Below, in pieces: positions 16,115-28,947 of a stretch of DNA of 64,000 nt. The position numbers and the translations under genes were made by a program. Position 1 is the stretch's first letter; every line of letters starts with the position of its first letter. This DNA comes from Geobacillus jurassicus NBRC 107829 (GTDB taxonomy: Bacteria; Bacillota; Bacilli; Bacillales; Anoxybacillaceae), in assembly GCF_001544315.1 (NCBI RefSeq), contig NZ_BCQG01000004.1, positions 28,364-92,363 of the forward strand, read 5' to 3'. A model generated the notes under the pieces. That model worked only from the letters and a program-made list of their open reading frames with translations. It had not been told where the DNA came from and ran no database searches.

Positions 16115-16332
16115 CGTTTCATTCCTCCTTGTTTCGTCTTGTTTATACTTTTTCCTCTGCATCTTTCAAAATCCTTCCCGGCCGACAAAACTAGTGTTGA
16201 TTCGGCAAAGAAAGTGGAAAACAGCAAAGATTCGCCATTAGCGAAAAAAGATGGCCGTGGGCATGGGAATTGGCCATGCCATTTGGTAGAATAGAAGATA
16301 AAGAATGATGAACGATGCAAGGGGTGAAGCGG

Positions 16333-17505
16333 ATGGCAGCATGGTGGCTGGAATGGCTTGAGGGCGTCGCGTCGGTTTGGCGGCAGCCGCTTCTTTATTT
16401 CGGCGCCGCGCTCGCTTTGGCCGTCGGTTGGCGGCGGGTGAAGCGGGAGCGCCGCGATTTTCATGTGCGCGTATACAGCTTATGGAACGAATGGCGCGGG
16501 CTTTGGACGAAGGGATGGACGGCTGGCGCGGTGTTGTCGGCGGCGGCCGTCGGCATCGGGATCGCGGTGCCGCAAGAAGCGGTTTGGGCGGTGACGGTGC
16601 TGACGGTGCTCTTGAGTTTGACGATGGAAGCGCGGTTGTTGTCAGCGGCGTATACGGTAGGCGGCGCGCTTCTTGCGTTCGGTTTGGCGGAGCGAAGCGG
16701 CGCGTTGTCCCGCTGGTTTCCCGATGGCATGGCGGCGGCGCCGCTCTTGGCGGTGTGGCTGGCGTTGCTCTTGTTTTCGGAAGGATGGCTCATCATTCGC
16801 ACGCGAAACGAGGCGGCCTCGCCGCAGCTTGCGAAAAGCAAGCGGGGAATGACGGTCGGCCTGCAATGGACGCAGCGGCTTTGGTTTGTGCCGGTCGTGC
16901 TGCCGGTATCAGGCGGTGCGCTGCCGCCAGCGTCTTGGTGGCCGTTCGTTTCGACGGGAGACGGTTATTCGTTTTGGCTCGTGCCGTTTCTTCTCGGCTT
17001 TTCCCAGCGCCGGCAGCACATGCTGCCGGCGGAAGCGGCGCGCGCGGAGGGGCGGCTCGTTGTTCGGCTAGCGTTTGTTGTCGCCCTATTTGCCGCTTCC
17101 GGCATATGGTATCCACCGCTGGCGATCGCGGCGGGGGTGGCGGCCATCATCGGCCGCGAATGGATCGCCTTTTCTGGGCATCGCGCCGACCGCGCACGCC
17201 CACCCCGATTTGCCCGCCATCCGCACGGCTTGGTGATTGTCGGCGTGCTTCCCGGCTCAAAAGCGGAAAAAATGGGGCTTTCGATCGGGGAGGTCATCAT
17301 CAAAACAAACGGCGTCCCGGTGCGGACCGAAACGGAGTTTTATGAGGCGCTTCAGCGCAACCGCGCGTTCTGCAAGCTGGATGTCGTCGGACATAACGGC
17401 GAAGTCCGCTTCGTCCAAGGAGCGCTCTATGAGGATGAGCATCATGAACTCGGGCTGCTGTTCGTCCGTGATCGGAACGCCTCAGCGTCTGAAGCTGTTT
17501 CGTAA
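16333..17505 (+). CDS. minJ: Cell-division topological determinant MinJ (PDZ membrane protein)
   Basis: A 390-residue protein with at least six predicted transmembrane helices over residues 15-285. A cytoplasmic PDZ domain follows near 300-370 (VIVGVLPGSKAEKMGLSIGEV). MinJ bridges DivIVA and MinD at poles and septa in B. subtilis, and length and layout agree. ATG 16333 is preceded by AAGGGGTGAAG; the ATG at 16315 lies upstream of that site. csbA and uvrBA follow, as in B. subtilis. It shows strong Ala/Arg/Trp bias but no sign of breakage. Confidence 0.87.
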   Translation: MAAWWLEWLEGVASVWRQPLLYFGAALALAVGWRRVKRERRDFHVRVYSLWNEWRGLWTKGWTAGAVLSAAAVGIGIAVPQEAVWAVTVLTVLLSLTMEARLLSAAYTVGGALLAFGLAERSGALSRWFPDGMAAAPLLAVWLALLLFSEGWLIIRTRNEAASPQLAKSKRGMTVGLQWTQRLWFVPVVLPVSGGALPPASWWPFVSTGDGYSFWLVPFLLGFSQRRQHMLPAEAARAEGRLVVRLAFVVALFAASGIWYPPLAIAAGVAAIIGREWIAFSGHRADRARPPRFARHPHGLVIVGVLPGSKAEKMGLSIGEVIIKTNGVPVRTETEFYEALQRNRAFCKLDVVGHNGEVRFVQGALYEDEHHELGLLFVRDRNASASEAVS

Positions 17506-17518
17506 AGGAGAATGGACC

Positions 17519-17746
17519 ATGTGGTTTTTGGCGGCACTCATCATTCCGTGTCTATTGGTGCTGTTGTTTGCGCGGGTGACGTACAATCGGTACATCGCTG
17601 TGCTGTTGACGACGGCGCTGCTTGTCGCTTCCTATTTTAAAGGCTATACGGATGAGCTGCATGAAATCGTCGCTGACATCGCATCGACGATCGCCGGCTT
17701 TCTTTGGACCGGCCGCATGCTCGACCGCCTGAAACAAAAGCAATAG
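17519..17746 (+). CDS. csbA: Small membrane protein CsbA
   Basis: 75 residues with two transmembrane helices (IIPCLLVLLFARV and IAVLLTTALLVASYFKG) and a short charged tail. It matches the sigma-B-controlled CsbA of B. subtilis in length, sequence style and place between minJ and uvrB. AAAGGAG overlaps the minJ stop, so the two are probably cotranscribed. The function is unknown. Confidence 0.88.
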   Translation: MWFLAALIIPCLLVLLFARVTYNRYIAVLLTTALLVASYFKGYTDELHEIVADIASTIAGFLWTGRMLDRLKQKQ

Positions 17747-17810
17747 GCAGCGCTTGTTCGGGCGGCCGTCCGTCCGTTTGCGCCAAACAGATGCCGCACG
17801 TCCCAAACAG

Positions 17811-17917
17811 GAGGCGCTGTCTGTTTTCATGAAGGAGGACAGCGCCTCGTTCCGTTTGTCGCGTTCGAAACAAGAAAAAGAAGCGGACCTTTGGCATGAA
17901 TGGGTCCGCTTTTTTGC
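17811..17917 (+). terminator. Tandem hairpins ending the csbA transcript
   Basis: A GAGGCGCTGTC / GACAGCGCCTC hairpin (17811-17850) without a T-run is followed by AAGCGGACC / GGTCCGCTT with six T (17880-17917). The second is a standard terminator. Confidence 0.85.
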
Positions 17918-17951
17918 GTCTAGCGAATGGAAATCGCTGTGCAGACTGGTA

Positions 17952-17965
17952 CGAATATGAGTTCG
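17952..17965. promoter_or_regulatory. LexA (DinR) box upstream of uvrB
   Basis: CGAATATGAGTTCG differs from the Gram-positive SOS box CGAAC-N4-GTTCG at one position. It lies upstream of a TACAAT -10-like hexamer (17996-18001) and 71 bases before uvrB. uvrBA are SOS genes in B. subtilis. Confidence 0.7.
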
Positions 17966-18035
17966 CGTTTTTCGTGCATGTATGGCCGCGATGTGATACA
18001 ATGGGGAAAGATGGTACGAAGGAGGAGGCGAAACG

Positions 18036-20012
18036 GTGGAGGGCCGTTTTCAATTAGTGTCGCCATACGAACCGCAAGGCGATCAGCCTCAGGCGATCGC
18101 CAAGCTCGTTGACGGCCTGCGGCGCGGAGTGAAGCATCAAACGCTGCTTGGGGCGACGGGGACGGGCAAAACGTTTACGATCTCGAACGTGATCGCCCAA
18201 GTCAACAAACCGACGCTCGTCATCGCCCACAACAAAACGCTCGCCGGCCAATTGTACAGCGAGCTGAAAGAGTTTTTTCCGCACAACGCCGTCGAATATT
18301 TTGTCAGCTATTACGATTACTATCAGCCGGAAGCGTACGTGCCGCAGACGGATACGTACATTGAAAAAGACGCGAAAATCAACGATGAAATCGACAAATT
18401 GCGGCACTCGGCGACATCAGCCTTGTTTGAGCGCCGGGACGTGATTATCGTTGCGAGCGTGTCGTGCATTTACGGTTTAGGGTCGCCGGAAGAATATCGG
18501 GAGCTTGTCGTTTCATTGCGCGTCGGGATGGAAATCGAGCGCAACGCGTTGCTTCGGCGGCTCGTTGACATCCAATACGACCGCAATGACATCGATTTTC
18601 GCCGCGGCACGTTCCGCGTCCGCGGCGATGTTGTCGAAATTTTCCCCGCGTCGCGCGATGAACATTGCATTCGTGTCGAATTTTTCGGCGATGAAATCGA
18701 CCGCATCCGCGAGGTGGACGCCTTAACCGGCGAGGTGCTCGGCGAGCGCGAGCATGTCGCGATTTTCCCGGCGTCGCACTTTGTCACGCGCGAGGAGAAA
18801 ATGCGGCTCGCCATTCAAAACATCGAACAAGAGCTTGAGGAGCGGCTTGCCGAACTGCGCGCGCAAGGAAAGCTCTTAGAGGCGCAGCGGCTTGAGCAGC
18901 GGACGCGCTATGACCTTGAAATGATGCGCGAGATGGGCTTTTGTTCCGGCATCGAAAACTACTCGCGCCATTTGGCGCTGCGGCCGCCAGGCTCGACGCC
19001 GTATACATTGCTTGACTATTTTCCGGACGATTTTTTGATCATCGTTGATGAGTCGCACGTCACCTTGCCGCAGCTGCGCGGCATGTACAACGGCGACCGG
19101 GCGCGCAAGCAAGTGCTTGTCGACCACGGCTTCCGTCTGCCGTCGGCGCTTGACAACCGGCCGCTCACGTTTGAAGAGTTCGAGCAAAAAATCAATCAAA
19201 TTATTTACGTCTCAGCGACGCCGGGGCCGTATGAGCTTGAACACAGCCCGGGCGTTGTCGAACAAATCATCCGCCCGACCGGGCTTCTCGACCCAACGAT
19301 CGACGTCCGCCCGACGAAAGGGCAAATCGACGATTTGATCGGCGAAATTCGCGAGCGCGTCGAGCGGAACGAGCGGACGTTGGTGACGACGCTGACGAAA
19401 AAGATGGCGGAAGATTTGACCGATTATTTGAAAGAAGCGGGGATCAAGGTGGCGTATTTGCATTCGGAAATTAAGACGCTCGAGCGCATTGAAATCATCC
19501 GCGATTTGCGGCTCGGCAAATACGATGTATTGGTCGGCATCAACTTGCTTCGCGAAGGGCTCGACATCCCAGAAGTGTCGCTTGTCGCCATTTTGGACGC
19601 CGACAAAGAAGGGTTTTTGCGCTCGGAGCGCTCGCTCATCCAGACGATCGGCCGGGCGGCGCGCAACGCGAACGGCCATGTGATCATGTACGCCGATACG
19701 ATCACGAAATCGATGGAAATCGCCATTCAAGAGACGAAGCGGCGCCGCGCGATTCAAGAAGAGTACAACCGAAAGCACGGCATCGTGCCGCGCACGGTGA
19801 AAAAGGAGATTCGCGACGTCATCCGCGCGACGTATGCGGCGGAAGAGACGGAGATGTACGAGGCAAAGCCGGCGGCAGCGATGACGAAACAAGAGCGGGA
19901 AGAGCTGATTCGAACGCTCGAAGCGGAAATGAAAGAGGCGGCCAAAGCGCTCGACTTCGAGCGGGCCGCCCAGCTGCGCGATATCATTTTCGAATTGAAA
20001 GCGGAAGGGTGA
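18036..20012 (+). CDS. uvrB: Excinuclease ABC subunit B
   Basis: A 658-residue DNA damage-recognition helicase of nucleotide excision repair. It shows Walker A GATGTGKT, the beta-hairpin region around [19 protein letters not shown], the DESH box, helicase motifs V-VI ([19 protein letters not shown]) and a C-terminal UvrC-binding UVR motif ([22 protein letters not shown]). The start is GTG 18036 after AAGGAGGAGG. uvrA follows after 7 bases, so they form one operon. Confidence 0.98.
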   Translation: MEGRFQLVSPYEPQGDQPQAIAKLVDGLRRGVKHQTLLGATGTGKTFTISNVIAQVNKPTLVIAHNKTLAGQLYSELKEFFPHNAVEYFVSYYDYYQPEAYVPQTDTYIEKDAKINDEIDKLRHSATSALFERRDVIIVASVSCIYGLGSPEEYRELVVSLRVGMEIERNALLRRLVDIQYDRNDIDFRRGTFRVRGDVVEIFPASRDEHCIRVEFFGDEIDRIREVDALTGEVLGEREHVAIFPASHFVTREEKMRLAIQNIEQELEERLAELRAQGKLLEAQRLEQRTRYDLEMMREMGFCSGIENYSRHLALRPPGSTPYTLLDYFPDDFLIIVDESHVTLPQLRGMYNGDRARKQVLVDHGFRLPSALDNRPLTFEEFEQKINQIIYVSATPGPYELEHSPGVVEQIIRPTGLLDPTIDVRPTKGQIDDLIGEIRERVERNERTLVTTLTKKMAEDLTDYLKEAGIKVAYLHSEIKTLERIEIIRDLRLGKYDVLVGINLLREGLDIPEVSLVAILDADKEGFLRSERSLIQTIGRAARNANGHVIMYADTITKSMEIAIQETKRRRAIQEEYNRKHGIVPRTVKKEIRDVIRATYAAEETEMYEAKPAAAMTKQEREELIRTLEAEMKEAAKALDFERAAQLRDIIFELKAEG

Positions 20013-20019
20013 TGGCCGG

Positions 20020-22887
<2,868 letters not shown>

Positions 22888-22910
22888 AGGCCTTTGCGGC
22901 TTTGTCCGCC

Positions 22911-22942
22911 GCTTGGGGCACCGGCGGCCGCCGCCTTTTTTT
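22911..22942 (+). terminator. Terminator after uvrA
   Basis: GC-rich hairpin GGCGGCCGCCGCC-type followed by seven T. Confidence 0.75.
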
Positions 22943-23015
22943 GCCGTCGGCAGGAAACTTTTCCTAGCGGCCGTCGTATATACAGGTAAAGGAAACTTGG
23001 AAAGGGGATTGCCGA

Positions 23016-23342
23016 TTGTCGACGAACAAAGTGTTGTCCGCGCTTTGTTATTTCAGCGTCTTTTTTGCGCCGTTCATTTTGCCGATTGTCGTCTATTTTG
23101 TTGTCGAAGATCTTGAAGTCAAACGCCATGCCAAGCGGTCGCTCGTGTCGCATTTGATTCCGGCCGTTACGATCCTCTTGTTCATTGCGTTGGCCGCGTC
23201 GCCGGTGCTATTCGGCCATTGGGGCGAGGAATCGCTTCTTTTTGGCGGCGGGCTCGTCTGGCTTGGGTTCCTCGTTGCCGGGGCGGTGAACTTCGTTGTT
23301 GTGATTTGGAATGTCATTAAGGGGATTCAAGTGTTAAAATAG
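23016..23342 (+). CDS. yvlA: Small DUF4870-type membrane protein, YvlA-like
   Basis: 108 residues with three hydrophobic segments and the DUF4870 pattern (SALCYFSVFFAPFILPIVVYF, EVKRHAKRSLVSHL). The start appears to be TTG 23016, since AAAGGGG lies 9-15 bases before it and no ATG or GTG is better placed. It sits after uvrA as yvlA does in B. subtilis. yvlB and yvlC are absent and yvlD follows. The function is unknown, possibly envelope stress. Confidence 0.75.
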   Translation: MSTNKVLSALCYFSVFFAPFILPIVVYFVVEDLEVKRHAKRSLVSHLIPAVTILLFIALAASPVLFGHWGEESLLFGGGLVWLGFLVAGAVNFVVVIWNVIKGIQVLK

Positions 23343-23458
23343 AAAACAACAGCCCTGCTGAAAAAAGACGATGACTGATTGCCATCGGTTCGGTTCGAGG
23401 CAAGATATGTCGAGGAGGGCGTTTCAAGGCGGAAGATTACAGAAAAGATGGTGATGGG

Positions 23459-23821
23459 ATGCTCAATTGGCTGATCGGTGTGTTTATCAATACGGTGCTG
23501 CTGATGGCGATTGACGGCTATTTTGACGATATTCATTTCAGCGGCATCGGCGCAGCGTTTTTAGCGAGCGTGATTTTGGCGGTGTTAAATGCCGTCGTTC
23601 GCCCAGTGCTCATCTTGTTGACGCTGCCGGTGACGGTGTTGACGCTTGGGTTGTTTTTGTTTGTCATTAACGCCATCACGCTCATGATGACCGCAGGGCT
23701 GATGGGCGATGCGTTTCAAATCGGCGGCTTCGGCACGGCGCTGCTCGCCTCGATCGTCTTGTCGTTTTTCCATCTGCTCGTGCAAAAAGCGATCATCGAG
23801 CCGCTGCGCAACCGGTCGTAA
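23459..23821 (+). CDS. yvlD: Phage-holin-4-superfamily membrane protein YvlD
   Basis: 120 residues with four predicted transmembrane helices. LAVLNAVVRPVLILLTLPVTV is characteristic of the YvlD/DUF360 family. The role is uncertain; in B. subtilis it belongs to the sigma-W-controlled yvlABCD operon. ATG 23459 has GATGGTGATGG upstream. It is followed by a terminator. Confidence 0.85.
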   Translation: MLNWLIGVFINTVLLMAIDGYFDDIHFSGIGAAFLASVILAVLNAVVRPVLILLTLPVTVLTLGLFLFVINAITLMMTAGLMGDAFQIGGFGTALLASIVLSFFHLLVQKAIIEPLRNRS

Positions 23822-23917
23822 TGGGGGCGCATGCTCGAACATAGGCAGAAGCGGTGTTTGATCGTTTATGGCTGGCGGAATGACGACGGTGTTTCATTCG
23901 ATCGGTTTTGCTTGATC

Positions 23918-23947
23918 GGGACGGGGTGAACCGTCCCTGTTTTGTTT
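23918..23947 (+). terminator. Terminator after yvlD
   Basis: GGGACGG-GGTGAA-CCGTCCC followed by TGTTTTGTTT. Confidence 0.85.
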
Positions 23948-23963
23948 CCCCGAATGTTTTCCA

Positions 23964-23992
23964 TTCAATGACGGGACGAAACGTGCTACAAT
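23964..23992 (+). promoter_or_regulatory. Probable sigma-A promoter of the hprK operon
   Basis: TTCAAT and TACAAT with a 17-bp spacer, 35 bases upstream of hprK and directly after the yvlD terminator. Confidence 0.55.
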
Positions 23993-24026
23993 GGAAAAAG
24001 ATGAGGAAAGGGGAGAAAGGCGACGT

Positions 24027-24962
24027 ATGCCGAAAGTGCGGACGAAAGACATCATTGAGCAGTTCCAGCTCGAGCTCGTAAGCGGCGCCGAGGGCATTTA
24101 TCGGCCGATTACGACGAGCGACTTGTCGCGGCCGGGGATTGAAATGGCCGGCTATTTCGCCTACTATCCGGCGGAGCGCCTGCAGCTGCTCGGACGGACG
24201 GAGCTGTCGTTTTACGAAACGTTGACGCCGGAAGAAAAAAAGTCGCGGATGGAGCGGCTTTGCACGGACATTACGCCGGGCATCATCGTCTCGCGCGGAC
24301 TTGAGGTGCCGCCGGAGCTGATCGAAGCGTCCGAGCGTCAGTCGGTGCCGGTGATGCGCTCGACGATGAAAACGACCCGTCTGTCAAGCCGGTTGACAAA
24401 CTATTTAGAAAGCAAGCTCGCTCCGACGACGGCGGTGCACGGGGTGCTTGTCGATGTGTACGGCGTCGGGGTATTGATCACCGGCAAAAGCGGCGTCGGC
24501 AAAAGCGAAACGGCGCTCGAACTTGTGAAACGCGGCCATCGTCTTGTCGCCGACGACTGCGTCGAAATCCGTCAAGAAGATGAAGACACGCTCGTCGGCA
24601 GCGCGCCCGAACTGATTGAACATTTGCTCGAGATTCGCGGCCTTGGCATCATTAATATGATGACGCTGTTCGGCGCAGGGGCGGTGCGGACGCATAAGCG
24701 CATTTCGCTCGTCGTCGACTTGGAGCTTTGGGACCCGGAGAAGCAGTACGACCGGCTTGGTTTGGAAGAAGAAAAGGTAAAAATTTTAGATACCGAACTG
24801 CCGAAATTAACGATTCCGGTCCGCCCGGGGCGCAACTTGGCGGTGATCGTCGAAGTGGCGGCGATGAACTTCCGGTTGAAGCGGCTCGGGGTCAACGCGG
24901 CCGAGGAGTTTTCCGCACGGCTGAGCGACGCCATCGAAGACGGCGCGCATGATTACGATTGA
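24027..24962 (+). CDS. hprK: HPr kinase/phosphorylase
   Basis: A 311-residue bifunctional enzyme. It phosphorylates Ser46 of HPr and Crh when fructose-1,6-bisphosphate is high, and removes the phosphate when Pi is high; this is the sensor of carbon catabolite repression. Walker [10 protein letters not shown] is in the C-terminal kinase domain, with the HprK signature [10 protein letters not shown] after it. ATG 24027 gives the standard MPKVRTKD start. The substrate Crh is encoded at 46471. It is first gene of hprK-lgt-yvoD-ppaX-yvoF. Confidence 0.97.
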   Translation: MPKVRTKDIIEQFQLELVSGAEGIYRPITTSDLSRPGIEMAGYFAYYPAERLQLLGRTELSFYETLTPEEKKSRMERLCTDITPGIIVSRGLEVPPELIEASERQSVPVMRSTMKTTRLSSRLTNYLESKLAPTTAVHGVLVDVYGVGVLITGKSGVGKSETALELVKRGHRLVADDCVEIRQEDEDTLVGSAPELIEHLLEIRGLGIINMMTLFGAGAVRTHKRISLVVDLELWDPEKQYDRLGLEEEKVKILDTELPKLTIPVRPGRNLAVIVEVAAMNFRLKRLGVNAAEEFSARLSDAIEDGAHDYD

Positions 24963-25030
24963 TCGGCAGCCGTGTTCTTGTAGCTGGAGAAACAAGTTCG
25001 GTTTTGTACGGAGCATAGGAGGTGGAAACG

Positions 25031-25840
25031 ATGGAATCAACGATTCAGCCGCTCGACCGCGTGTTTTTGCATCTCGGTCCGATTACGATTTATTGGTACG
25101 GCGTCATTATCGGCACGGGCGTCTTGATCGGCTTATGGCTGGCGACGCGCGAAGGGGTGCGGCGCGGCTTGCCGAAAGAGACGTTTGTCGATTTAGTGCT
25201 GTTTGCCGTGCCGATCGCCATTGTATGCGCGCGGGCGTACTACGTGCTGTTTGAATGGAGCTATTATTCAAAACACTTGTCAGAGATCCCAAAAATTTGG
25301 CAGGGGGGCCTCGCCATTCACGGCGGCTTGATCGGGGCGGTGGCAACAGGCGCGGTGTTTGCCCGCGTGCGCGGGCTGTCGTTTTGGAAGCTCGCTGATA
25401 TTGCTGCGCCGAGCATCATTTTAGGCCAGGCGATCGGGCGCTGGGGCAATTTTATGAACCAAGAGGCGCACGGCGGGCCAGTGTCGCGCGCGTTTCTGGA
25501 AAGCTTGCACTTGCCGGATTGGATCATCAACCAAATGTACATTGACGGCCGCTATTGGCATCCGACGTTTTTGTACGAATCGCTTTGGAATTTGGCCGGT
25601 TTTTGTCTTTTGCTTTGGCTCCGGCGTGTGAACTTGCGGCGCGGGGAGCTGTTTTTGTCGTATTTGATTTGGTATTCCGTCGGCCGCTTCTGGATTGAAG
25701 GGATGCGGACCGACAGCTTGATGCTCACTAGCGATTTGCGCGCGGCGCAAGTGATGTCGGTGGCGCTCATCGTTCTTTCCATTGTGTTATGGATTGTGAG
25801 GCGGGCAAAAGGATGGGCCAAGGAGCGGTATCAAGATTAA
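25031..25840 (+). CDS. lgt: Prolipoprotein diacylglyceryl transferase
   Basis: A 269-residue membrane enzyme that transfers diacylglycerol from phosphatidylglycerol to the lipobox Cys of prolipoproteins. About seven helices are visible, with the Lgt signature [14 protein letters not shown] near residue 137 and the HGGLIG motif before it. ATG 25031 follows GGAGGTGGAAACG; the GTG at 25022 lies inside that site. The operon position is as in B. subtilis. Confidence 0.96.
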   Translation: MESTIQPLDRVFLHLGPITIYWYGVIIGTGVLIGLWLATREGVRRGLPKETFVDLVLFAVPIAIVCARAYYVLFEWSYYSKHLSEIPKIWQGGLAIHGGLIGAVATGAVFARVRGLSFWKLADIAAPSIILGQAIGRWGNFMNQEAHGGPVSRAFLESLHLPDWIINQMYIDGRYWHPTFLYESLWNLAGFCLLLWLRRVNLRRGELFLSYLIWYSVGRFWIEGMRTDSLMLTSDLRAAQVMSVALIVLSIVLWIVRRAKGWAKERYQD

Positions 25841-25907
25841 CAGTGGTTTTTACCGACGTTGATCGGCCGCACCGCGACATGAAGATGAGCAAAGGAGAGA
25901 GGAGAAC

Positions 25908-26846
25908 ATGACAGGAACGTTGCAGCGCGGTGTGCTCGCCGGGCTGAAGACCGCATGGGCGCTTGGCAAAATCATTTTTCCGGTGACGCTCATTTTAGCG
26001 CTGTTGCAGCCGACGCCGCTCTTTTCATGGCTCATTGATTTTGTCACCCCGTTCATGAAATGGTTCGGCTTATCCGGCGATGCGGCCGTGCCGCTTGTGC
26101 TCGGCAATTTGCTTGGGCTGTATGCGGCGATCGGGGCGATGCTGACGATCGAGTTTACGGTGAAAGAAGTGCTAATTCTAGCTGTCATGCTTTCGTTTTC
26201 CCATAACTTGATCGTCGAGTCATCCGTCGCCTCGCGCACCGGGATGAGCGTCTGGCTCATGATCGTCGTGCGTGTCGGTTTGGCCATTGTATCCGGTCTA
26301 TTGATCGCTCATCTATGGGACGGGGGGCAGGAGATCGCCCAATATGGGTTTGTCACGCATGAAGCCGCGCCGCCGTCCGGTTGGGGAGAGATCATCTTGG
26401 CGGCGCTGAAAAAAGCGGCCACCGGCATCGTGCAGCTTGTCATGATTGTCATTCCGCTCATGACGGTCATTCAAATTTTAAAAGAACGCCACTGGATCGA
26501 GACGGTTTCGCGCTGGATGGCGCCGGCGACGAAAGCGCTCGGCATGAGCGCGAACACATCGCTCACGCTCGCGGCCGGGTTTGTGTTCGGCCTCGCTTAC
26601 GGAGCTGGCGTCATGATTCAAGCGGCGAAAGAAGACGGCGTCTCGAAGCGCGATTTGACGCTGGCGTTCATTTTTCTCGTGTCTTGCCATGCGGTCGTCG
26701 AAGATACGCTCATTTTCGTCCCGCTTGGCATTCCCGTATGGCCGCTGTTAGTGATCCGCTTGATTACAGCCGTGCTGTTGACGATGGCGGTGGCGCACAT
26801 TTGGCGCCGCATTGAACATCCGACTAGAAAGGAAGCCGCTTCATGA
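25908..26846 (+). CDS. yvoD: Nucleoside-recognition (Gate) domain membrane protein YvoD
   Basis: 312 residues with about eight transmembrane helices in two related halves. These are of the SpmA/SpmB/FeoB-like gate domain type ([34 protein letters not shown]). The transported substrate is unknown. It overlaps ppaX by 4 bases, which indicates coupling. It matches B. subtilis yvoD in place. Confidence 0.82.
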   Translation: MTGTLQRGVLAGLKTAWALGKIIFPVTLILALLQPTPLFSWLIDFVTPFMKWFGLSGDAAVPLVLGNLLGLYAAIGAMLTIEFTVKEVLILAVMLSFSHNLIVESSVASRTGMSVWLMIVVRVGLAIVSGLLIAHLWDGGQEIAQYGFVTHEAAPPSGWGEIILAALKKAATGIVQLVMIVIPLMTVIQILKERHWIETVSRWMAPATKALGMSANTSLTLAAGFVFGLAYGAGVMIQAAKEDGVSKRDLTLAFIFLVSCHAVVEDTLIFVPLGIPVWPLLVIRLITAVLLTMAVAHIWRRIEHPTRKEAAS

Positions 26847-27487
26847 CGATTCGCACGATTTTGTTTGATCTTGACGGCACGTTGATTGATACAAATGAGC
26901 TCATCATCCAGTCGTTTTTGCATACGCTAGGGATGTATTACCCGGGCCGCTACGGGCGTGAGGACGTCTTGCCGTTTATCGGTCCATCGCTGTATGAAAC
27001 GTTCGGCTCGCTTGACCCGGAACGAGCCGAGGAGATGGTGGCCGCCTATCGCGCGTTCAACCATGCCCATCATGACGAATTGATCCGCGAGTTTGACACG
27101 GTGTATGAGACGATTGAAACGCTCCATCGCCACGGCTTCCGCCTTGGCGTCGTGACGACGAAAATGCATGACACCGCGCTGATGGGCTTGCGAAAAACGC
27201 GTTTAGAGCCGTTTTTTTCATGCGTCATTGGCTTGGACGACGTCGAACGGCCGAAGCCGGATCCCGAGCCCATTTATAAAGCGCTCGAGGCGTTGCAGTC
27301 AACGCCTTCGGAAGCGCTCATGGTCGGAGACAACTACCACGACATTTTGGCCGGCAAAAACGCCGGGGTAAAAACAGCCGGCGTCGCCTGGGCGATTAAA
27401 GGCCGCGACCATTTGGAACAATATGAACCGGACTATATGTTGGAAAAAATGAGCGATTTGTTGGCCATTGTCGGCATCAACGAATGA
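26843..27487 (+). CDS. ppaX: Pyrophosphatase PpaX (HAD superfamily)
   Basis: A 214-residue HAD hydrolase with motif [11 protein letters not shown], a Thr in VVTTK (motif II), Lys in RPKPDPEP and motif IV GDNYHDI. In B. subtilis PpaX hydrolyses the pyrophosphate produced by HprK's phosphorylase reaction, which explains its linkage to hprK. The ATG overlaps the yvoD stop, and its own end overlaps yvoF. Confidence 0.95.
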   Translation: MTIRTILFDLDGTLIDTNELIIQSFLHTLGMYYPGRYGREDVLPFIGPSLYETFGSLDPERAEEMVAAYRAFNHAHHDELIREFDTVYETIETLHRHGFRLGVVTTKMHDTALMGLRKTRLEPFFSCVIGLDDVERPKPDPEPIYKALEALQSTPSEALMVGDNYHDILAGKNAGVKTAGVAWAIKGRDHLEQYEPDYMLEKMSDLLAIVGINE

Positions 27488-28005
27488 AAGGAGGAATCGT
27501 CCTCCCGGTGAGACGGACGACAAAATACCCCGTTCAAGGGGCGAACTCGCTCTGGCAATTGTACCGCACCGTATCGTTTTGGAAAGTGCTGAAAAACGTC
27601 ATCATCATTCAAATCGGGCGCTACACGCCGTTTTTGCCGCTGAAAAACTGGCTGTACCGCACCTTTCTCGGCATGAAAATCGGCGAGCAAACGGCGCTCG
27701 CCTTTATGGTCATGCCGGATATTCTCTTCCCGGAAAAAATCCAAATCGGCCGCAATTGTGTCATCGGCTACAACACGACGATTCTCGCCCACGAATATTT
27801 AGTGGACGAATACCGACTTGGCGATGTGGTGATCGGCGACGAGGTGATGATCGGCGCCAACTCGACCATTTTGCCCGGTGTGGTGATCGGCGACCGCGCG
27901 GTAGTGGCCGCTGGGACGGTCGTCCATAAAGACGTCCCGCCCGGGGCGATGGTCGCCGGCTGTCCGATGCGCATCGTCCGCACGAACGAACCGCCTTCCG
28001 ATTGA
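27484..28005 (+). CDS. yvoF: Hexapeptide-repeat acyltransferase YvoF
   Basis: A 173-residue left-handed beta-helix acyltransferase with hexapeptide turns ([46 protein letters not shown]) and the catalytic-type His in ILAHEY. It likely acetylates a sugar or small alcohol; the substrate is unknown. It is the last gene of the hprK operon and overlaps ppaX. Its 3' part from about 27779 is duplicated at 30467-30693 in a divergent, 5'-truncated copy, so this locus has been a recombination or insertion target. Confidence 0.88.
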   Translation: MKGGIVLPVRRTTKYPVQGANSLWQLYRTVSFWKVLKNVIIIQIGRYTPFLPLKNWLYRTFLGMKIGEQTALAFMVMPDILFPEKIQIGRNCVIGYNTTILAHEYLVDEYRLGDVVIGDEVMIGANSTILPGVVIGDRAVVAAGTVVHKDVPPGAMVAGCPMRIVRTNEPPSD

Positions 28006-28080
28006 ATGGGGGCGGGTTTTTCTTTGGAAAAAAGAGATTTCCAGAAAAAGTGATGAAAAGGGTTGACATATTATTCTTTT
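27779..28080 (+). repeat. Direct repeat copy 1 (yvoF 3' half plus downstream)
   Basis: This stretch recurs at 30467-30770 with roughly 6% mismatch in the coding part, including a perfectly conserved block of about 95 bases. Similarity runs on through the stop codon, GGGGGCGGGTTTTT and GGTTGAC into a T-run. The two copies flank the first part of the accessory island. Confidence 0.85.
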
Positions 28081-28090
28081 TTTTTTTTTT

Positions 28091-28235
28091 GGCTCTTCAC
28101 CAAAAGTTGTACTTGACTGTTTCAAAACACACTTTCCTTACGCCAGTAAGGAGAAAATTAGTAAATCGACATTTTGGATGCATAGTGGCTCAAGAAAACG
28201 CCTCGCTTGTCAAGTACACGTTGTGGTGATGAACC
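28091..28235. mobile_element. MITE-like element with ISL3-type terminal inverted repeats
   Basis: 27-base ends at 28091-28117 (starting GGCTCTTCACCAAAAGTTGT) and 28209-28235 are imperfect inverted repeats of each other with about five mismatches. They bound 145 bp with no coding capacity. The GGCTCTT...CAAA start recalls ISL3-family ends. It sits beside a T-run where direct-repeat copy 2 continues into TATAAT, so it may have inserted at that point. Confidence 0.65.
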
Positions 28236-28280
28236 ATTTATTTAGACAAAAATAAGGATTTATCAATAACGAATAATCTG

Positions 28281-28511
28281 TTGATAATTATTTTTTATGA
28301 GGCTCAAAAATATAGCATACTTAAGTTTCCGAAACATTATCAAATTCGCTTGGACTTTTTCAAGGAACTCGAACTTTTGAAAACATTGAATTTTATTGTG
28401 ATTAGTGTTATTGACTTTGATGGAAAGGAATATTTTAAATTAGAAATTCCAATTGATAAGTCTAAAAGTGTACTAACATATACAAAGGAATCCATTTTAA
28501 AGCACGGCTAA
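28281..28511 (+). CDS. Unknown small AT-rich protein
   Basis: A 76-residue frame starting at TTG 28281 and ending in TKESILKHG. It is hydrophilic with alternating charged and aliphatic residues; no family was recognised. The base composition is strikingly AT-rich compared with the backbone genes, a sign of transfer. No clear ribosome site is seen, and the N-terminus may be missing because of the element at 28091-28235. It is followed 16 bases later by another small AT-rich gene. It could be a truncated protein or a small immunity-type partner; this is not resolvable from sequence. Confidence 0.4.
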   Translation: MIIIFYEAQKYSILKFPKHYQIRLDFFKELELLKTLNFIVISVIDFDGKEYFKLEIPIDKSKSVLTYTKESILKHG

Positions 28512-28527
28512 CCTGTTAGGTGAGAAT

Positions 28528-28797
28528 ATGAATATACACTTTTTTAGCTTTTTAATATTTGCATTATTGTTTGGAAGAACCATTGAATATTATGTAGAGA
28601 AATACATTCAGTCGCCATTGTTTCAAAGCGTTATAATCATTTTGTTGATTACTATATTTTTTACAGTGAGTGGTTTTATTTATAAACGGTACAATTTATC
28701 TTCTATAAAAGTTAGACCAAAAGTGTGGATTCCGACTTTAATTATCGCTATTATTCTCTCCGTAACGCTTTATGAGCTGAATATTTTACCTAGTTAA
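28528..28797 (+). CDS. Unknown small three-helix membrane protein
   Basis: 89 residues, ATG 28528 after AGGTGAGAAT. Three hydrophobic segments are evident (FFSFLIFALLFG, FQSVIIILLITIFFTVSGF, WIPTLIIAIILSVTLYEL) with basic loops between. No family was recognised. The composition is AT-rich like the preceding frame, and a strong terminator follows at 28851. The two probably form a small transferred cassette. A role in immunity, toxin tolerance or membrane stress is speculation only. Confidence 0.55.
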   Translation: MNIHFFSFLIFALLFGRTIEYYVEKYIQSPLFQSVIIILLITIFFTVSGFIYKRYNLSSIKVRPKVWIPTLIIAIILSVTLYELNILPS

Positions 28798-28850
28798 GCT
28801 AGGATCAGGTTAAGTCTGGCAGATCGATGAGTTCTTTGATGAGAGGACAT

Positions 28851-28908
28851 GCGAATGTTCCTCCAATGGTTTGGTCCTCATTACCATACAGGAACATTCG
28901 CGTTTTTT
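28851..28908 (+). terminator. Strong terminator after the AT-rich cassette
   Basis: A 12-bp perfect stem GCGAATGTTCCT / AGGAACATTCGC with an inner GAGGAC/GTCCTC-like pairing opportunity, followed by six T. Confidence 0.9.
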
Positions 28909-28947
28909 GCACCCTTTATTTTCTCCATGCACACCTATCTTAACATA

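Noticed and set aside
28071..28090. Long T-run as a terminator of yvoF
   Set aside because: No stable stem precedes it. It is better explained as part of the duplicated sequence and the insertion site of the MITE.
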